Made by a program: the position numbers and the translations under genes. Of a stretch of 64,000 bases of DNA, positions 46,801-56,991 are shown one piece after another. The DNA comes from Effrenium voratum (taxonomy: Eukaryota; Sar; Dinophyceae; Suessiales; Symbiodiniaceae): assembly GCA_963377175.1 (NCBI GenBank), contig CAUJNA010000857.1, forward strand, positions 382,501 to 446,500. The letters are read 5' to 3'. Numbering within the stretch: position 1 is the stretch's first letter; each line of letters opens with the position of its first letter. The notes beneath the pieces are model-generated. The model was given only the letters and a program-made list of their open reading frames with translations. It was not told the origin of the DNA and ran no database searches.

Positions 46801-48494
46801 TTCCCCAGGTGTAGGCGTCGGTGACCTGATCCTATGTCCTTGCCCCGCAAATGCATGGTAACCAACATTCCGTCTTTCTCTGGGTTGTGGAGGAGCTTCA
46901 TTAATCTGCTGGACACCCTGAATAATGCCAGCAGCCTCGTCAAATTGACCCTCCATCTCAAAGAGCTGGGACATGATTCTGTTGTTCGCGGCGCTAAGGT
47001 TACGCACGTTGCCATCGATAGCGCTGACTCTCCGCATAACACCTTCAAGTGTACTCCGGAATGTGCCGAGTTCTCGCCTAACGGCAGGCTGCACTTGGTC
47101 ACTGCTGGCAGGAAGATTACGGATCTGTCCTTGGATGCCATCAACGACCCGATTCACAATTGCCGATCTCGCTTCATACTGTTCAACATGTGACTTCACG
47201 GTCTCAAACCTCGAAATGATGTCGTCATGATCCCGACGTTGACGTTGAATTCCTCGAGCCAGATCCTGCATCTTCCGATTGATCTCGTCAATAGCCTCAT
47301 GCCAGTCCTGCGGGGAATCACGTTCTGATGGTCTATCGACCTCCTGAGAACCCCTTCCACTCTGCAGTCTCGACACTCGATTAACAAGACGAGTGTGCTC
47401 TTCTTTGATCCCTTCAATAGATTCAGAGGCCCACTTGGCAAATGTCTCGTGTTCAAGGAGAGCTTTCTCGATCTTCAGGTTTAACTCCCTGAAATTTGCA
47501 TCCACTACACTGCCGCTGGCCCTATCGGACGGATGCGCGACAGGATTCGGGTTCCATACACCTGCTGGTGTCCGCATCCCAACGGTTTTCTCTACCGAGA
47601 ACATCCGTTTCTCAAGCTTGTCCAAATCCTTAAGGATCTCGTCCTCAGAAGCAGCATGGCTTCTGCGGGCAGCCTCACTATTCTCCTGAATCATCAGGCG
47701 AAGCCGATCAGTCGATGCCTCATTGTCCTTGACAGATTCATGGACCTCGTGGGACAGTAGGTTAATCCTCTGCTCCACGACCTCGGCTTGCTCATCGATG
47801 GCTTGCCTCACAATGGCCCTGCTATCGGGAATAACTTCCCTTGCGAACCGTTGAACTATCATTCGCATCCTCCCGGCATCAGATTGAGTCGCAACCTCAG
47901 CTGCCAGTCGATCGACCTTGTACTTCGTCTGTTGATTCTCGTCGCTCCATTCCCTTCTCATGGAACTCACTTGACCGTTCAGTAACCTGATCTGGTCAGC
48001 AAAAATATGGAACGCTTTCGCGACTGAGCCAGAAACCTCACCTCTCTCGAGCATCTCCTGGATGTGCAAATCGAACACCTCCTTTGCCCTAGCGTCACCT
48101 GATTCACCGGAAGAATGAGACCTGAGTGCTGGAGGAGTCGATATCTCGATCCTCTCAGGAGCCCCACTAGCTCTAGCATATCTTCTGGGGTCATCCACAG
48201 GACTATCACCAACCCCAGATGGCCTGCTAGGGGTAGAACCCCTTCTACGGCTATCGCCGGAACGGGGATCAACATGGGACGCACGAGACTCGGGAGTAGA
48301 GTGGATGTGAACATCAGCAGGATCAGGCATCTCCTCATCCTGCGGAGTTGAGTCCATTGGTGAGGGGCTAGCCCTCCTCGCCTTCGACCTATCGGTCTCA
48401 ATGGCCAGGGGTGACGGTCTCTTCGCAGAAGCACTACGTTCCCTGGCGGTCGAGCCCCATGAGGTGTGAACTCGTTGCTGGACCTTAGCGTTTC
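43882..48494 (-). CDS. gag: ORF1 Gag segment: coiled coils, Cys clusters, capsid-like region, CCCH fingers
   Basis: Open frame with ATG at 48357 (1,491 codons to TAG at 43882), but open back to 48494. Residues from that ATG: predicted coiled coils about 97-260 and 280-480; Ser/Arg/Pro-rich disordered 500-730 with repeats of RDSG-VSP; Cys-rich cluster 733-818 (many CxxC pairs, B-box- or RING-like but not assigned); Pro/Gly-rich 827-960; second Cys cluster 988-1026; helical region about 1060-1270 (LREWLSEIKERV, ALAWISE) that I take as the copia-type capsid; RS-rich 1275-1365; two CCCH zinc fingers, C1372-x8-C-x5-C-x3-H1391 and C1421-x7-C-x4-C-x3-H1438. Copia Gag normally has a CCHC knuckle; here CCCH fingers occupy that place. 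The role would be particle assembly and RNA binding. Ends one base out of frame with the pol segment. Confidence 0.85.
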
Positions 48495-49685
48495 AAGGTC
48501 ACTGGTATCTCGCCCTAACGGGCTAGCGATCGACGGACGATCCTCGATTCCGAGTGCATCGGCAAGCCGGCCATCTCTTGCACCTCTCCCAACGACATCG
48601 GCAACCCGCTCAGTGACTCTCGGCGAACCAGTAACCCGGTTCGAGTTCACGTCTCTCTGATCTAACGGACCCCCAAACGTAATGTTGGGAAAAGGGGGAA
48701 CATTCGGGGTATCACCAATCGCCGGGGGACCTACCGGTCCCTCACGGTCATGGATGGCCTCCAATCCCCGAAGAACTTCCCGACTGTCCCTGGCTCTCTC
48801 TCTCTCGCTTCGGGCATCCCTGTCAACGCGAAGGTCCCTGGCGGCTCCACGAGAGAGGCTCCTGGGCCTCGCAGCATCACGGATCCTAGCATTTCGTCGT
48901 GGTTGGTCCTCCTCCTCATCACGGCGATCCGCAAATGCGGCATACTCGTCATCATCATCGACCTCAAACTTGGCAGCGGCGGGACTAGTCCTTGCAGTCG
49001 CACGGCTGCCTGCATTTCGGCGCGAATGGCTCTCCTCCTCATCCGCAAAATTGTAACCTTCGCCATCATAAGACTCAGATTTGGCAGTATTAGGGTTGGG
49101 CCTACCGGCATCAGATCCCTGCTTTGAGCTACTGCCCCAACCTGCGGTTGATTTCAACAGATCATCGTATCCGAAGTCCGTGAATTTCCGCTCCTCGTGC
49201 TCATCAAACTGACCTGGATTCTGAGAACCAGTGGATCGGCCCGGGATGCCTCCCGGAGCCAGAACCATAGTCCCTGGTCCCTGCGGCCTATTCTCAAACT
49301 CATCCGAGACCTGCGACTCACCTGGAACAAGAGATCTCGGAGGTCGAACCGGCATGGCCTCCGGGCGGGCCATGTCCATCGCCATGCTGATGAAGTCAAA
49401 ATGTCCACGCCTGTGACCTGATTCAGAGCCACTCCTATCGGAGTAAACCCTTCGTGTCTGCTCGTCATCAGTGGCCTGGCGGAAAATACGATCGTCTCCA
49501 TCGTCGGCGTACCTGCCACGGCCCCTGGGTGTATCCCTACCGGGATCTTCACCCCTGCGGTCCTGACCTGTCGAACCTGCTTCGAAATCCTCGTAGTCAT
49601 AGTCCGGTAGGTCCTCACCTGAGCGGAGGCCACCTAGGATGGCCTCCTCATCCACGACGCTCCTTCGAGATCGTGGGGTCGACAT
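48455..49685 (-). CDS. ORF1 leader segment: N-terminal disordered Gag region
   Basis: First ATG of the element, 54 nt downstream of the 5' LTR edge; the frame can be extended upstream only from a TTG. About 410 residues, rich in Arg, Asp, Glu, Ser and Gly, with no hydrophobic core: almost certainly disordered. Two related charged blocks are visible (RRNAGSRATAR and RRNARIRDAAR, each next to a D/E-rich run). The frame stays open to 47979 but after the sequence LRSSNEFTPHG it turns Leu-rich and loses character, while the frame of the next segment takes on the same Ser/Arg composition. I therefore place a one-base break near the G4 run at 48455-48458 (or the run at 48408-48411). Joined to the next segment it would form the N terminus of Gag. 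Confidence 0.75.
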
Positions 49686-49708
49686 AGAGCTTGTAGTTGA
49701 TGGTCTCA

Positions 49709-49739
49709 AGCGCGTAGGAAAGTCCTACGGCTGATAACC
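49709..49739 (-). promoter_or_regulatory. Candidate primer-binding site and adjoining hairpin
   Basis: Immediately after the 5' LTR the sense strand reads GGTTATCAGCC. This resembles the TGGTATCAGAGC-type site that pairs with initiator methionine tRNA in many copia elements, but with a mismatch at the start. It is followed at once by a perfect 7-bp hairpin, CGTAGGA-CTT-TCCTACG (plus strand 49713-49729). Confidence 0.5.
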
Positions 49740-50123
49740 TGTGATTCGGGCACGAGCCTGTGCCCAGGCAATGGGTAAGTTGGGGTAAACAAGCCACAAA
49801 AGAAAGGTTCCCCAAAAGCAAACCAATCCCCGGTCCCAAAGATCAGGGTTTCCCACACACCAGAGAACAACAACCAAAAGGAAACAAACCAAACAAGAAA
49901 AGGGTTAACCCGCAACCTTGGTCGACAACAGGCCGCACGACTGGTCCCTACCAACCTGGCGGCGGCCCGAGGTCTCTATCTCCCCCGAGATGCCGTCGGT
50001 CGACGCAGGGGTTCGGCGACGCCCATTCGAGGCGCGACGGAACCCAAAATCTTGAGCCAAAACACCACAGGTCGGTCACTAACGCGACGTCCCTGATGAT
50101 GATATGAACCATGGCTAATCACA
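49740..50123 (-). repeat. 5' LTR of the retrotransposon
   Basis: 384 bp, with 7-bp inverted ends TGTGATT/AATCACA. On the plus strand the first 150 or so bases and the last 73 are nearly identical to the other LTR, while the middle (about 49885-50050) differs at many positions. In the sense orientation it reads from 50123 down and carries TTTTGGCTCAAG about 60 bases from its start. Confidence 0.95.
50051..50071 (-). promoter_or_regulatory. Spliced-leader-like sequence in 5' LTR
   Basis: Read on the minus strand the 21 bases start with CC and end with TTTTGGCTCAAG. The dinoflagellate spliced leader is 22 nt, ends in the same 12 bases, and also has CC near its 5' end; about 15 of 21 positions agree from memory of that leader. 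This could be a leader relic fixed in the LTR, marking where transcripts once began or were trans-spliced. Confidence 0.6.
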
Positions 50124-51300
50124 TATCATAAAACAAACAACAACGGTGCCATTCAGGATAGATCCCCAGGGTTGTACCCATATTCACCGAGCAACCTGCT
50201 TGTTGGCTCTGCTGTAATTTTGCTGTTTGGTTTTGCTTTTTTTTGGGGGGGTGGGGTAAAGTTTGTTTATTGGTTGCATTGTTTTGCCAGCGCCTTTGCA
50301 GTCACAGAAGACCTCCAGCTCTCCTTGCTCATGGCAAATGCGGCAGGCTGCATCCTAGCGCAGCGGCAACAAGTCGGGCCGCTGTCTGTCAAGTGGACGA
50401 CGCGTTTGGCGTACGAGGCAACCAAAAAAGGTAACTGGAGTCTCCATGACCCTTGAAAAATGGGGTCATTACCCAAAATAATGGGGTCATGGACCCATTT
50501 TTACAGGGTCATGTAGACTCCAGGTATACCCAAAATGGGTTGCCTGGTAAATGGAAACATGGACTAAAACCTGCGTTTTGTTTTGTGCTTTCATTTCCGT
50601 ATAGTCAGCAGGGACGAGTGAACCCATGGCCACCCTGAAAAAACGAGAGTGGGACAACTACTGACCTGGATCATGGATGCTTCGTTTGCCGGAGTTTGGC
50701 TTCGGAAAGAACCATCGAGACCTCCAGTGGCTCCTAAATAAATCTTTTGGCGCTTGGTTTCAAAGCTTTCCCCCCAACACAGAGCTGTTGCAGGAATTTC
50801 CAAGGTCTGGGTACGAGGTTTTCGAACCACCGGGCAGCCCTGCGAACCCCGGCACGTTTCGAAGCAAAAAACTGCCTCCTCAGCTCGCGGCTTGCTCCGT
50901 GCGCTCAAGGGCGCCAAGAGCAAGCACCTCAGAAAGCGAACAGCAAGCGCCCTGCGACCAAAGACTCCGAGTCCCCACTAAACAATAGAAAGGTGTCTAG
51001 GCCTCCGTTGCTTAAGATAGGGATCCTAACGGGGACAGCGGTGAACCTTTGGGGTCCATGGCTTCAAAGAAGAAACCATCATGCAAACCAAGAAACAATG
51101 ACACAACACTTGCATTGAGAGCAAGGCAAGCCTTTTTTGCGGAATTCTCAAGACCTGTTTGGGCACCTGTTCTGTCACCGGGTCACAAAACGCCGTTTCT
51201 CTCGTTCGCGTTCCAAGGGGCATGACTCGCAGCAAACTGGGCTGATCGACGGATCGATCCCGCCTGGTGGTTGAAAGGGAAACTGCCGTCTTTCTGGTTC

Positions 51301-51433
51301 ATGTTGACCCTGGAGTAATAAACCCCTGTTTCTGAATATGGGGGTGCTCCCCTCCAACAGCGCCCAATCCCCACTAAAACCAGAGACACCCCCCATATGA
51401 ATCCACAGGGGTTAAGCAATCCGGGGTCAACAT
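51301..51433. mobile_element. Palindromic element with ATGTTGACCC ends
   Basis: Left arm ATGTTGACCCTGGA ... AACCCCTGT ... ATATGGGGG is matched in inverted order by CCCCCATATGAATCC ... ACAGGGGTT ... CCGGGGTCAACAT. The arms are about 45 bp, imperfect. It ends 2 bp before the next inverted-repeat element. Confidence 0.75.
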
Positions 51434-51435
51434 TA

Positions 51436-51555
51436 CCTCTAACATCCAACGCCTCTACAAATAAGATCTCTTTTGATTTAGCTTAAGCTATCCTTTTAAC
51501 ATGCGGATCGATGTTGAATGCATGTTAAGTCTCTGCAGGCGTTGGATGTTAGAGG
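51436..51555. mobile_element. Element with perfect 19-bp inverted repeats
   Basis: CCTCTAACATCCAACGCCT (51436-51454) is the exact reverse complement of AGGCGTTGGATGTTAGAGG (51537-51555). The 82-bp interior is A/T-rich with AGCTTAAGCT. The perfect ends suggest a young insertion. Confidence 0.85.
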
Positions 51556-53128
51556 CAGCGCAATCAATCAACCCAGTGGCTTTGGGCAGGGCGAAGAAGG
51601 TCCAGTCTGGCAAGGCGCTGCTTCGTGATGCCAACTGCCAAACCGGTCGACGCTAGCAGGGCCGCCAGGATGGTGTACACCAGCACGATGAATTCCTCCC
51701 GTGAAAACTGGGAATGCGGAGCCGAACAACCGGACGAGCAAGTCATTCGTTTTCGTACTTCCATTGGCTTAAGTCCACTGAAAAAACAACAACAACACAC
51801 ACTTCCAGTGCAAAAAACAACAATCCAGCAGTGATAGATTCCCTTTTTAAACCAAGGGCAATGGCACTTGCCCCAAACCTCCCTTGCCGAAGCTTAAAAG
51901 GTCCACTGACCTCGAATGGCGCTTCTCCCGTTGAGGATGCTGGAGGGACCAGCCTGACACGATGAGTTTGGGTCTCAACAGCTTTTGCTCTGGTGACTCT
52001 CCTAAATGGTTGGTGGTTGGACCAGAGTGCGCAACAAATACACCAACAGTCTCTGCAATACCGAAATGGGATTCCAATCTCTACGACTCTCTTCAAAAGG
52101 GATTCTTCTGGCATCACGGAAGGCGGAAACCTAATCCTCCTTTCTTGTCCGTAATGCTCCTGCTTCCACTATACAAACACACATTGAACATTGGGCCCTG
52201 TCCTCACCCATTGCCCGTTGTTGAGAGGCGGCAGGGGCCGCCAATGGACTACCCTCCCTCCAGCAAACATGGCTTGGTGCACAGGCCAATTCTGGAGGGT
52301 TCCCATATACCAAACCATGCTGGGAGGGGAATGATTGAACGTCTGTCTAAAACTCCTTTCAAACCGGGGAGGTAAAATGGAACACTAGCAATGCACCTTG
52401 GATTGACATAGTGTGACAATGGTCGTACCGTATCACAAACGGTGGCTTTGGTTGAACATCCAAGTACAGTGTTCCGAGGGTCAGCTCAGCTTTGGCGCAT
52501 CGCCCAATTGGAAATAAGCGCCAAATCTATTGAAAAGAGACGGGAGTGAGTGTATTTCCGAGCTGGGTGACCCGTACCTTCCCGTTCGACTTCTGTTCAA
52601 AACCAGCCCAACAGGGGACCCTCAAAAGACAACATACCTATCACACCATGACATGCCCTTTTCCCGACAATCGTGGAAGTCGAACAAGGGGGTCCTTGTA
52701 AGAGGGTAGTAGTGACTAGTCGTAGAAACCCCTCCTGTCCGCTTCTATTGTTGGAATAAGCTATCCACACACAAACCCTGTGCCGCGTGGAGCCCGTCCT
52801 TGCGATCGGGCTCGGGCCCCTCACTTTCCATCGCCGAATCGAATCGGAGGAATGGCTCCTATGCCCTTTCTTATGAAAATCAAGGGGTCCAGGTATCCTT
52901 TCATGATGAGCTTTTCAGGATGAAAAGGGGTCAACTCCTTAGATGGCGGCCCATAGAAAAGGGACCTCGTTTTGGGATAGATTCTATGTTTACAGGGGAA
53001 CACACCAAACTGAGAAGAAACTAGAGGCTGGGATTTTGTCTAATGCAGCGCGGTGTTCTGAAAGTGAAGAGTGTTGTGTTTCGTTTCACACAAAGTTGAG
53101 GTTCTTCCATCACCCATGTTAGTGCTGC

Positions 53129-53257
53129 TGTGGATGGACGAAATCTCTTTGCACCACTTTGAAACCACGGTTGACACCACTGTGTTGGTATTTACAGGGG
53201 AATCGAATCCTTCAAGAGTTTTTGAACAGTGGGGAAATGGAGTTCGTCCATCCACAG
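53129..53257. mobile_element. MITE-like element, CTGTGGATGGACGAAATC family
   Basis: Left end CTGTGGATGGACGAAATC, right end GAGTTCGTCCATCCACAG: terminal inverted repeats of about 18 bp with few mismatches. The interior has GTGTTGGTATTTACAGGGGAATC, shared in part with 58702-58818. Confidence 0.8.
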
Positions 53258-53823
53258 TGGGGAATTTATGTTCTGCCTTGCGCAAAACGCGACTCTAACA
53301 TGTAACTCAAAACAGAGCAAATTGTTGGTCCTCAAGTGCCTACCGCATTGCTGGACACTTGGGCAGCATTCATACCTGCCCACACTTGGGCGGTTGCTGC
53401 TACCAAGACAGTGATGAAGGTTTACATAGGCCTCACTATCTCCATGAGGCCAAGTACGGAAACAATTGTCTATGGCGAAGGAAAGGTAAAACCGAGTTAA
53501 TGTGATGCAACCTGACCGTAACTTGGAGACATTTCGATACGGGCGCAGCTCGAGCCGCAACGCAGCGAGACGTGCACGGCGTGACTCAGACATTGCCCTT
53601 CTCAGGGTGCAAAGACAATCCACCTTTTGCTTGATTGACAAGAAACCTATGCCGTTTTTGAACCCGTACGACGGTGAACAAGACACAACCGAAGAACCCG
53701 CTTTTCCAGGCAATGATCCACGTTGAGGGATCCAGCCTTGCAGGTGCGACGCAAACTTCAGGACCCCAAGAATAGTCGGCTTGTTTGAGCCAGCTGAGGG
53801 CTCACTCATGGGATGGACCAAGA

Positions 53824-53946
53824 CTGGGTCCTCCAGTAGTTTGAGGCTAGAATGGTACCAACTCTTTTCTGTCTATCTTAGTAGGGGAACCGAATCTCCC
53901 AACCAAAAAAGAAACCGGTGAGGAAGGCAATTGCTGGGGGACCTAG
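53824..53946 (+). mobile_element. MITE-like element, CTAGGTCC family, with 4-bp duplication
   Basis: Starts CTGGGTCCTCCAGTAG (one change in the end repeat) and ends GGGGGACCTAG. Flanked by AAGA on both sides. The interior matches the four copies in the left flank. Confidence 0.82.
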
Positions 53947-54520
53947 AAGATGGAGCCCGGTGGCTGGAGTCTAAGTCCTTAGGCTCGTGCCGAAAAACAA
54001 ATCGGTCGTACCAAAGGAGTCTTCGGGGCGAGAGCGCTAACCAAAAGACCTCAAAAACAGGACCCCCCACACCCAAAAATATGGGTGCGTCTTTTTCGGG
54101 GGACCCCAGAAATGGTGGTTTTCAAGTTGGTTTCCATTTAAAACCACAAACACAGCAAGGCACCCTCAAAAAAGAGGATGCTGTCTTGTCTCACTCATTC
54201 CATTCGGGATTCCCGGGCTTTCGTTTTGACGGGAGACCACGGGGTGCTTCTTCGTGGGATTGTTGCCTGAGGCCTGAAACACTGCCGAACCAATCCCGAC
54301 TGTGGAAAAGCTCATACCCAGAGGCTCCTGGGCTTTCAATGGAAGACCCGACCCCTGCATTAGACACCCCGGAGGTGTTTGGGGGTCTCAAAACCCGGCT
54401 GTTTGAGGGCCTGGGTAAACAATCTGCACGTCTCCTGAGAATATCCGTGCGCTTCGCTGGGCAACTTCTGATTGGCATGCTTGCTGCTTAGTTCGAAGTC
54501 CAAAACGTGAATATGGGGGC

Positions 54521-54592
54521 CACCCCCCCACTCCACCCCACCCCGCCCCGCCCCGCCCCGCCCCGCCCCGCCCCACCCCGCCCCACCCCAAA
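54521..54592. repeat. CCCCG/CCCCA pentamer repeat
   Basis: About twelve tandem copies of CCCCG with a few CCCCA variants. Confidence 0.95.
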
Positions 54593-55696
54593 CGAGACGA
54601 CCCCCATCCGCATCACCCATCCGATCCACCCACGTCCTCCTGCACCCAGCTGAGTGCAGCCTTGCGCTGCTCCTCCAGCAGCCGCCAGAGCCGCGCGAAG
54701 GTGAACCTGCCAAAAAACTGCCAGGAGGGACCCGTCCCTCAAAACCCGAAACCCAGAAAATTCTCGGCTCCCATTTTGGATGCTACCCATTTAGGGACGG
54801 ACCTCACCCAAAAACCCGGAGCCCCGTCTCGTGGGCGGCTCTAACCATTTTGGAGTTTGGCCTAAGTGAAGCCAGCGGCGTTTCAGGTGAATTGCGAGTG
54901 CTTTTTTGTGCGTGGTCTAGAGGCAACCAGGGGTCTTCTGTAAGTTGGTACCTTTTTTGGGCTTGGCCTAAAGGGAAATTGAAAGTGAAGGGACGCCATT
55001 TGCAACACCCAGGGTCTGTCTTTTTCGGAGGTACCAGTTTTAGCCGTGTTCCAACGAGACACGCTCATTTTTTTGGCGGCTTTAAAAGGACTCCCAAACC
55101 AAAACCAACACCCATTTTGTGGGCAAATGCACCACCAGGTGGTCACCACCATTCCACCCATTGGCTTGGGGAAACCCGCTTAGCCCAGCCACCGAGGGGA
55201 AATCTCCATCCCAGTGTGTTGACTTCAGGACGGCAGTCCAAATGTAAATTGCCTCGGCTGGGTGGCCGACCACTTCGAACCATTTGCCTCCTTCCCACAT
55301 GGCAACTGACAGACATGGGCCCGGTCCCTTCAAAAGGAAACTCAGCTTGAGTTGGAGGAAGCTAAGCTCGTAGCCACTCGCGCGTTTTCCTGGGGAACCA
55401 GCGCAAATCTGGATTCAAGCATGTTTGGCTGTTGCGGCGGCTTCTCGTGACACAAATGTATATAATTAGGGAAGGTCCAGGATTGTTTACAGTCTCCTTT
55501 TGGTTTCCCTTAGGGGGACAGCGTCTGGTTGGTTCAACAAATGTTGATAGCTGAACCTCGTATTGGTACGCATCCGTTTGGTGTCCTGTTTTGATGGGAC
55601 CTTCAATCTGTTTGGATCCCTGTCGGCTCCTGGACTTTTCGAGAAAAGCAGATTGACAACGCCCTGGTCGATGAACGGTCGGCCGATTCTTCACTT

Positions 55697-55830
55697 TTGG
55701 GGGAACTCCCCCTTTTGGTGGCTTTTTTGACACCTGCATGGGCCACAAAACATTCCCAGATCAAACAAAAGAGCGCCCGGCCCCCCTCTTGGTGGCTTTT
55801 TTGAAACCCGCATGGGCCAGAGCCCGGGTG
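55697..55830. repeat. Direct repeat pair (about 45 bp)
   Basis: CTTGGTGGCTTTTTTGAAACC-type sequence followed by GCATGGGCCA occurs at about 55710-55744 and 55788-55818. Local duplication, no coding evidence. Confidence 0.65.
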
Positions 55831-56991
55831 ACTCATCGGGGGTCAAGATTCGTGGGAGAGTCGGACATCGGACCTCGGCCCCACGATGTTGATGTCTGAC
55901 TGCAGGAACGCGCCGAGGTCTGGCCCCTGGCGAACGGATTGGATATACCACCGTTCTGGTCATGGAGGATATATGCAAACCCTTTCCCAGGGTTTTCCCC
56001 TGCAAGGTAGTGGTGTGGCCGGGCAGGGGGGGAACCGTCTTGGATCCAACGAAAAAAATGGGGGGGGGGGGGGGGAAACAAGCATCTCGAAAGTTGCCAG
56101 TTGCGAAATCCCTTTTGCAACCAGTGATCCAATTGTAGAAAAAAACGCATTCAGCTTGGTTGACCGTTTCTGGGCGACCACCAAAAAAAAAGCTGCCGCA
56201 ACTGGGAAGTGGGAGAACTGTCAAAGAGTTGCCACAGGGTTCCCTCAAGAACCGACATACCCAAATAACATGGGGGAAGGAGCTCCACTGAATTCTGCCC
56301 ATATGCCAAATATCAACGGGTCCAACGTGGTACAATGAATGCCTTATTGGGTTCGCTTCATTGTCATTCGAAGCAACCAACAGCTCAACCCAGCCTTCGG
56401 TCATTTTCTACGTCACAGCAAGCATCCAGACGCACGTCGCTCCATGTGTGCGAGACAACATGGTTCCAGAACCTCTACCCCAGCCAAGCGCACGGGACAG
56501 CTCTTTACCCTCCCCCAGGCTAACACGGAAGCTCCCAGGACCCCTTTGGCAGATTTGGTAACCCATGTACAGGATCGGCCTTCTGCGAGCTTCTAGCTGT
56601 TCGTCTGAGGGAGTGAACTAAAGTCCGCGCAGACCAAGCCGGGATGCGTGGACTACAGTGGGCCGCCGGCTGAGGTGAGCCGCCTCAAAAAGGAGAGAAA
56701 GAGAACAGGAGAAAGTGAAAAAGGGAGAAAAGACGGAAAGCGCTGAGAGAGGGAGAGAGAGATAAGTATAGTTCTCATGTTCTTGAAACTTCCGCCCACC
56801 AGCTTCGCCGGCTCTACTGGTATAAGTAAACCAGGCATAACATGTTTGTACAATCAATATCACTTTCTATGGCCCTTATCAAAATCGTTCGTAGAAAGCG
56901 ACAGCTCTGGTCTGGGCGATCATCAAAACCCTGCTAAAAGTGTAACTCTTAGTGGGTTGAAGGGAGCCTGCCTAGACTCCTCAAACACGTG

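Larger units (their letters stand above)
26577..50088 (-). repeat. Dispersed family of mini-hairpins with constant TANC loop
   Basis: About 60 sites on the plus strand have the form stem - TAAC, TATC or TACC - complementary stem, with a closing C-G pair and 3-6 bp stems that differ from site to site. Examples: 27437-27448 (GTCC/GGAC), 28761-28776 (ACTTCC/GGAAGT), 33544-33557 (CGATC/GATCG), 34571-34582 (GACC/GGTC), 36861-36874 (AAGGC/GCCTT), 42478-42489 (ATGC/GCAT), 43926-43941 (CCTCCC/GGGAGG), 44633-44646 (TGACC/GGTCA), 45090-45101 (ACGC/GCGT), 48726-48741 (GGGACC/GGTCCC), 49431-49444 (ACTCC/GGAGT). They occur in both ORFs, in the spacer and 3' region, and with one wobble in each LTR (26577-26590, 50075-50088). 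In the element RNA the loop is GNUA. Confidence 0.85.
26247..50123 (-). mobile_element. Giant Ty1/copia-type LTR retrotransposon (about 23.9 kb)
   Basis: Two LTRs of 379 and 384 bp, beginning TGTGATT and ending AATCACA, bracket coding DNA on the minus strand. Domain order protease, integrase, reverse transcriptase, RNase H places it in Ty1/copia (Pseudoviridae); typical members are about 5-6 kb with one gag-pol frame. This copy has a gag-pol region of about 13.2 kb plus a second coding region of about 8.9 kb between RNase H and the 3' LTR. A candidate primer-binding site adjoins the 5' LTR and a G-rich polypurine tract adjoins the 3' LTR. I find no matching target-site duplication (left flank ATAAAA, right flank TATCAT). 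Four one-base frame breaks and one in-frame TAG mean this copy, as written, is not intact. Confidence 0.95.

Noticed and set aside
47979..48454. Continuation of the leader frame beyond the first break (Leu-rich text to 47979)
   Set aside because: The overlapping frame carries the charged, Ser/Arg-rich sequence that continues into the coiled coil; the Leu-rich text is its shadow.
48400..48494. Classical -1 slippery heptamer at the leader-Gag break
   Set aside because: No X XXY YYZ heptamer in the right frame is visible; the nearest, A GGG AAC, would not re-pair properly.
29316..49687. Plus-strand open frames opposite the element, some above 150 codons
   Set aside because: All lie antisense to coding frames with recognisable domains and follow their codon pattern.
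26242..50128. Target-site duplication for the retrotransposon
   Set aside because: Flanks next to the two LTR ends do not match over 4-6 bp.
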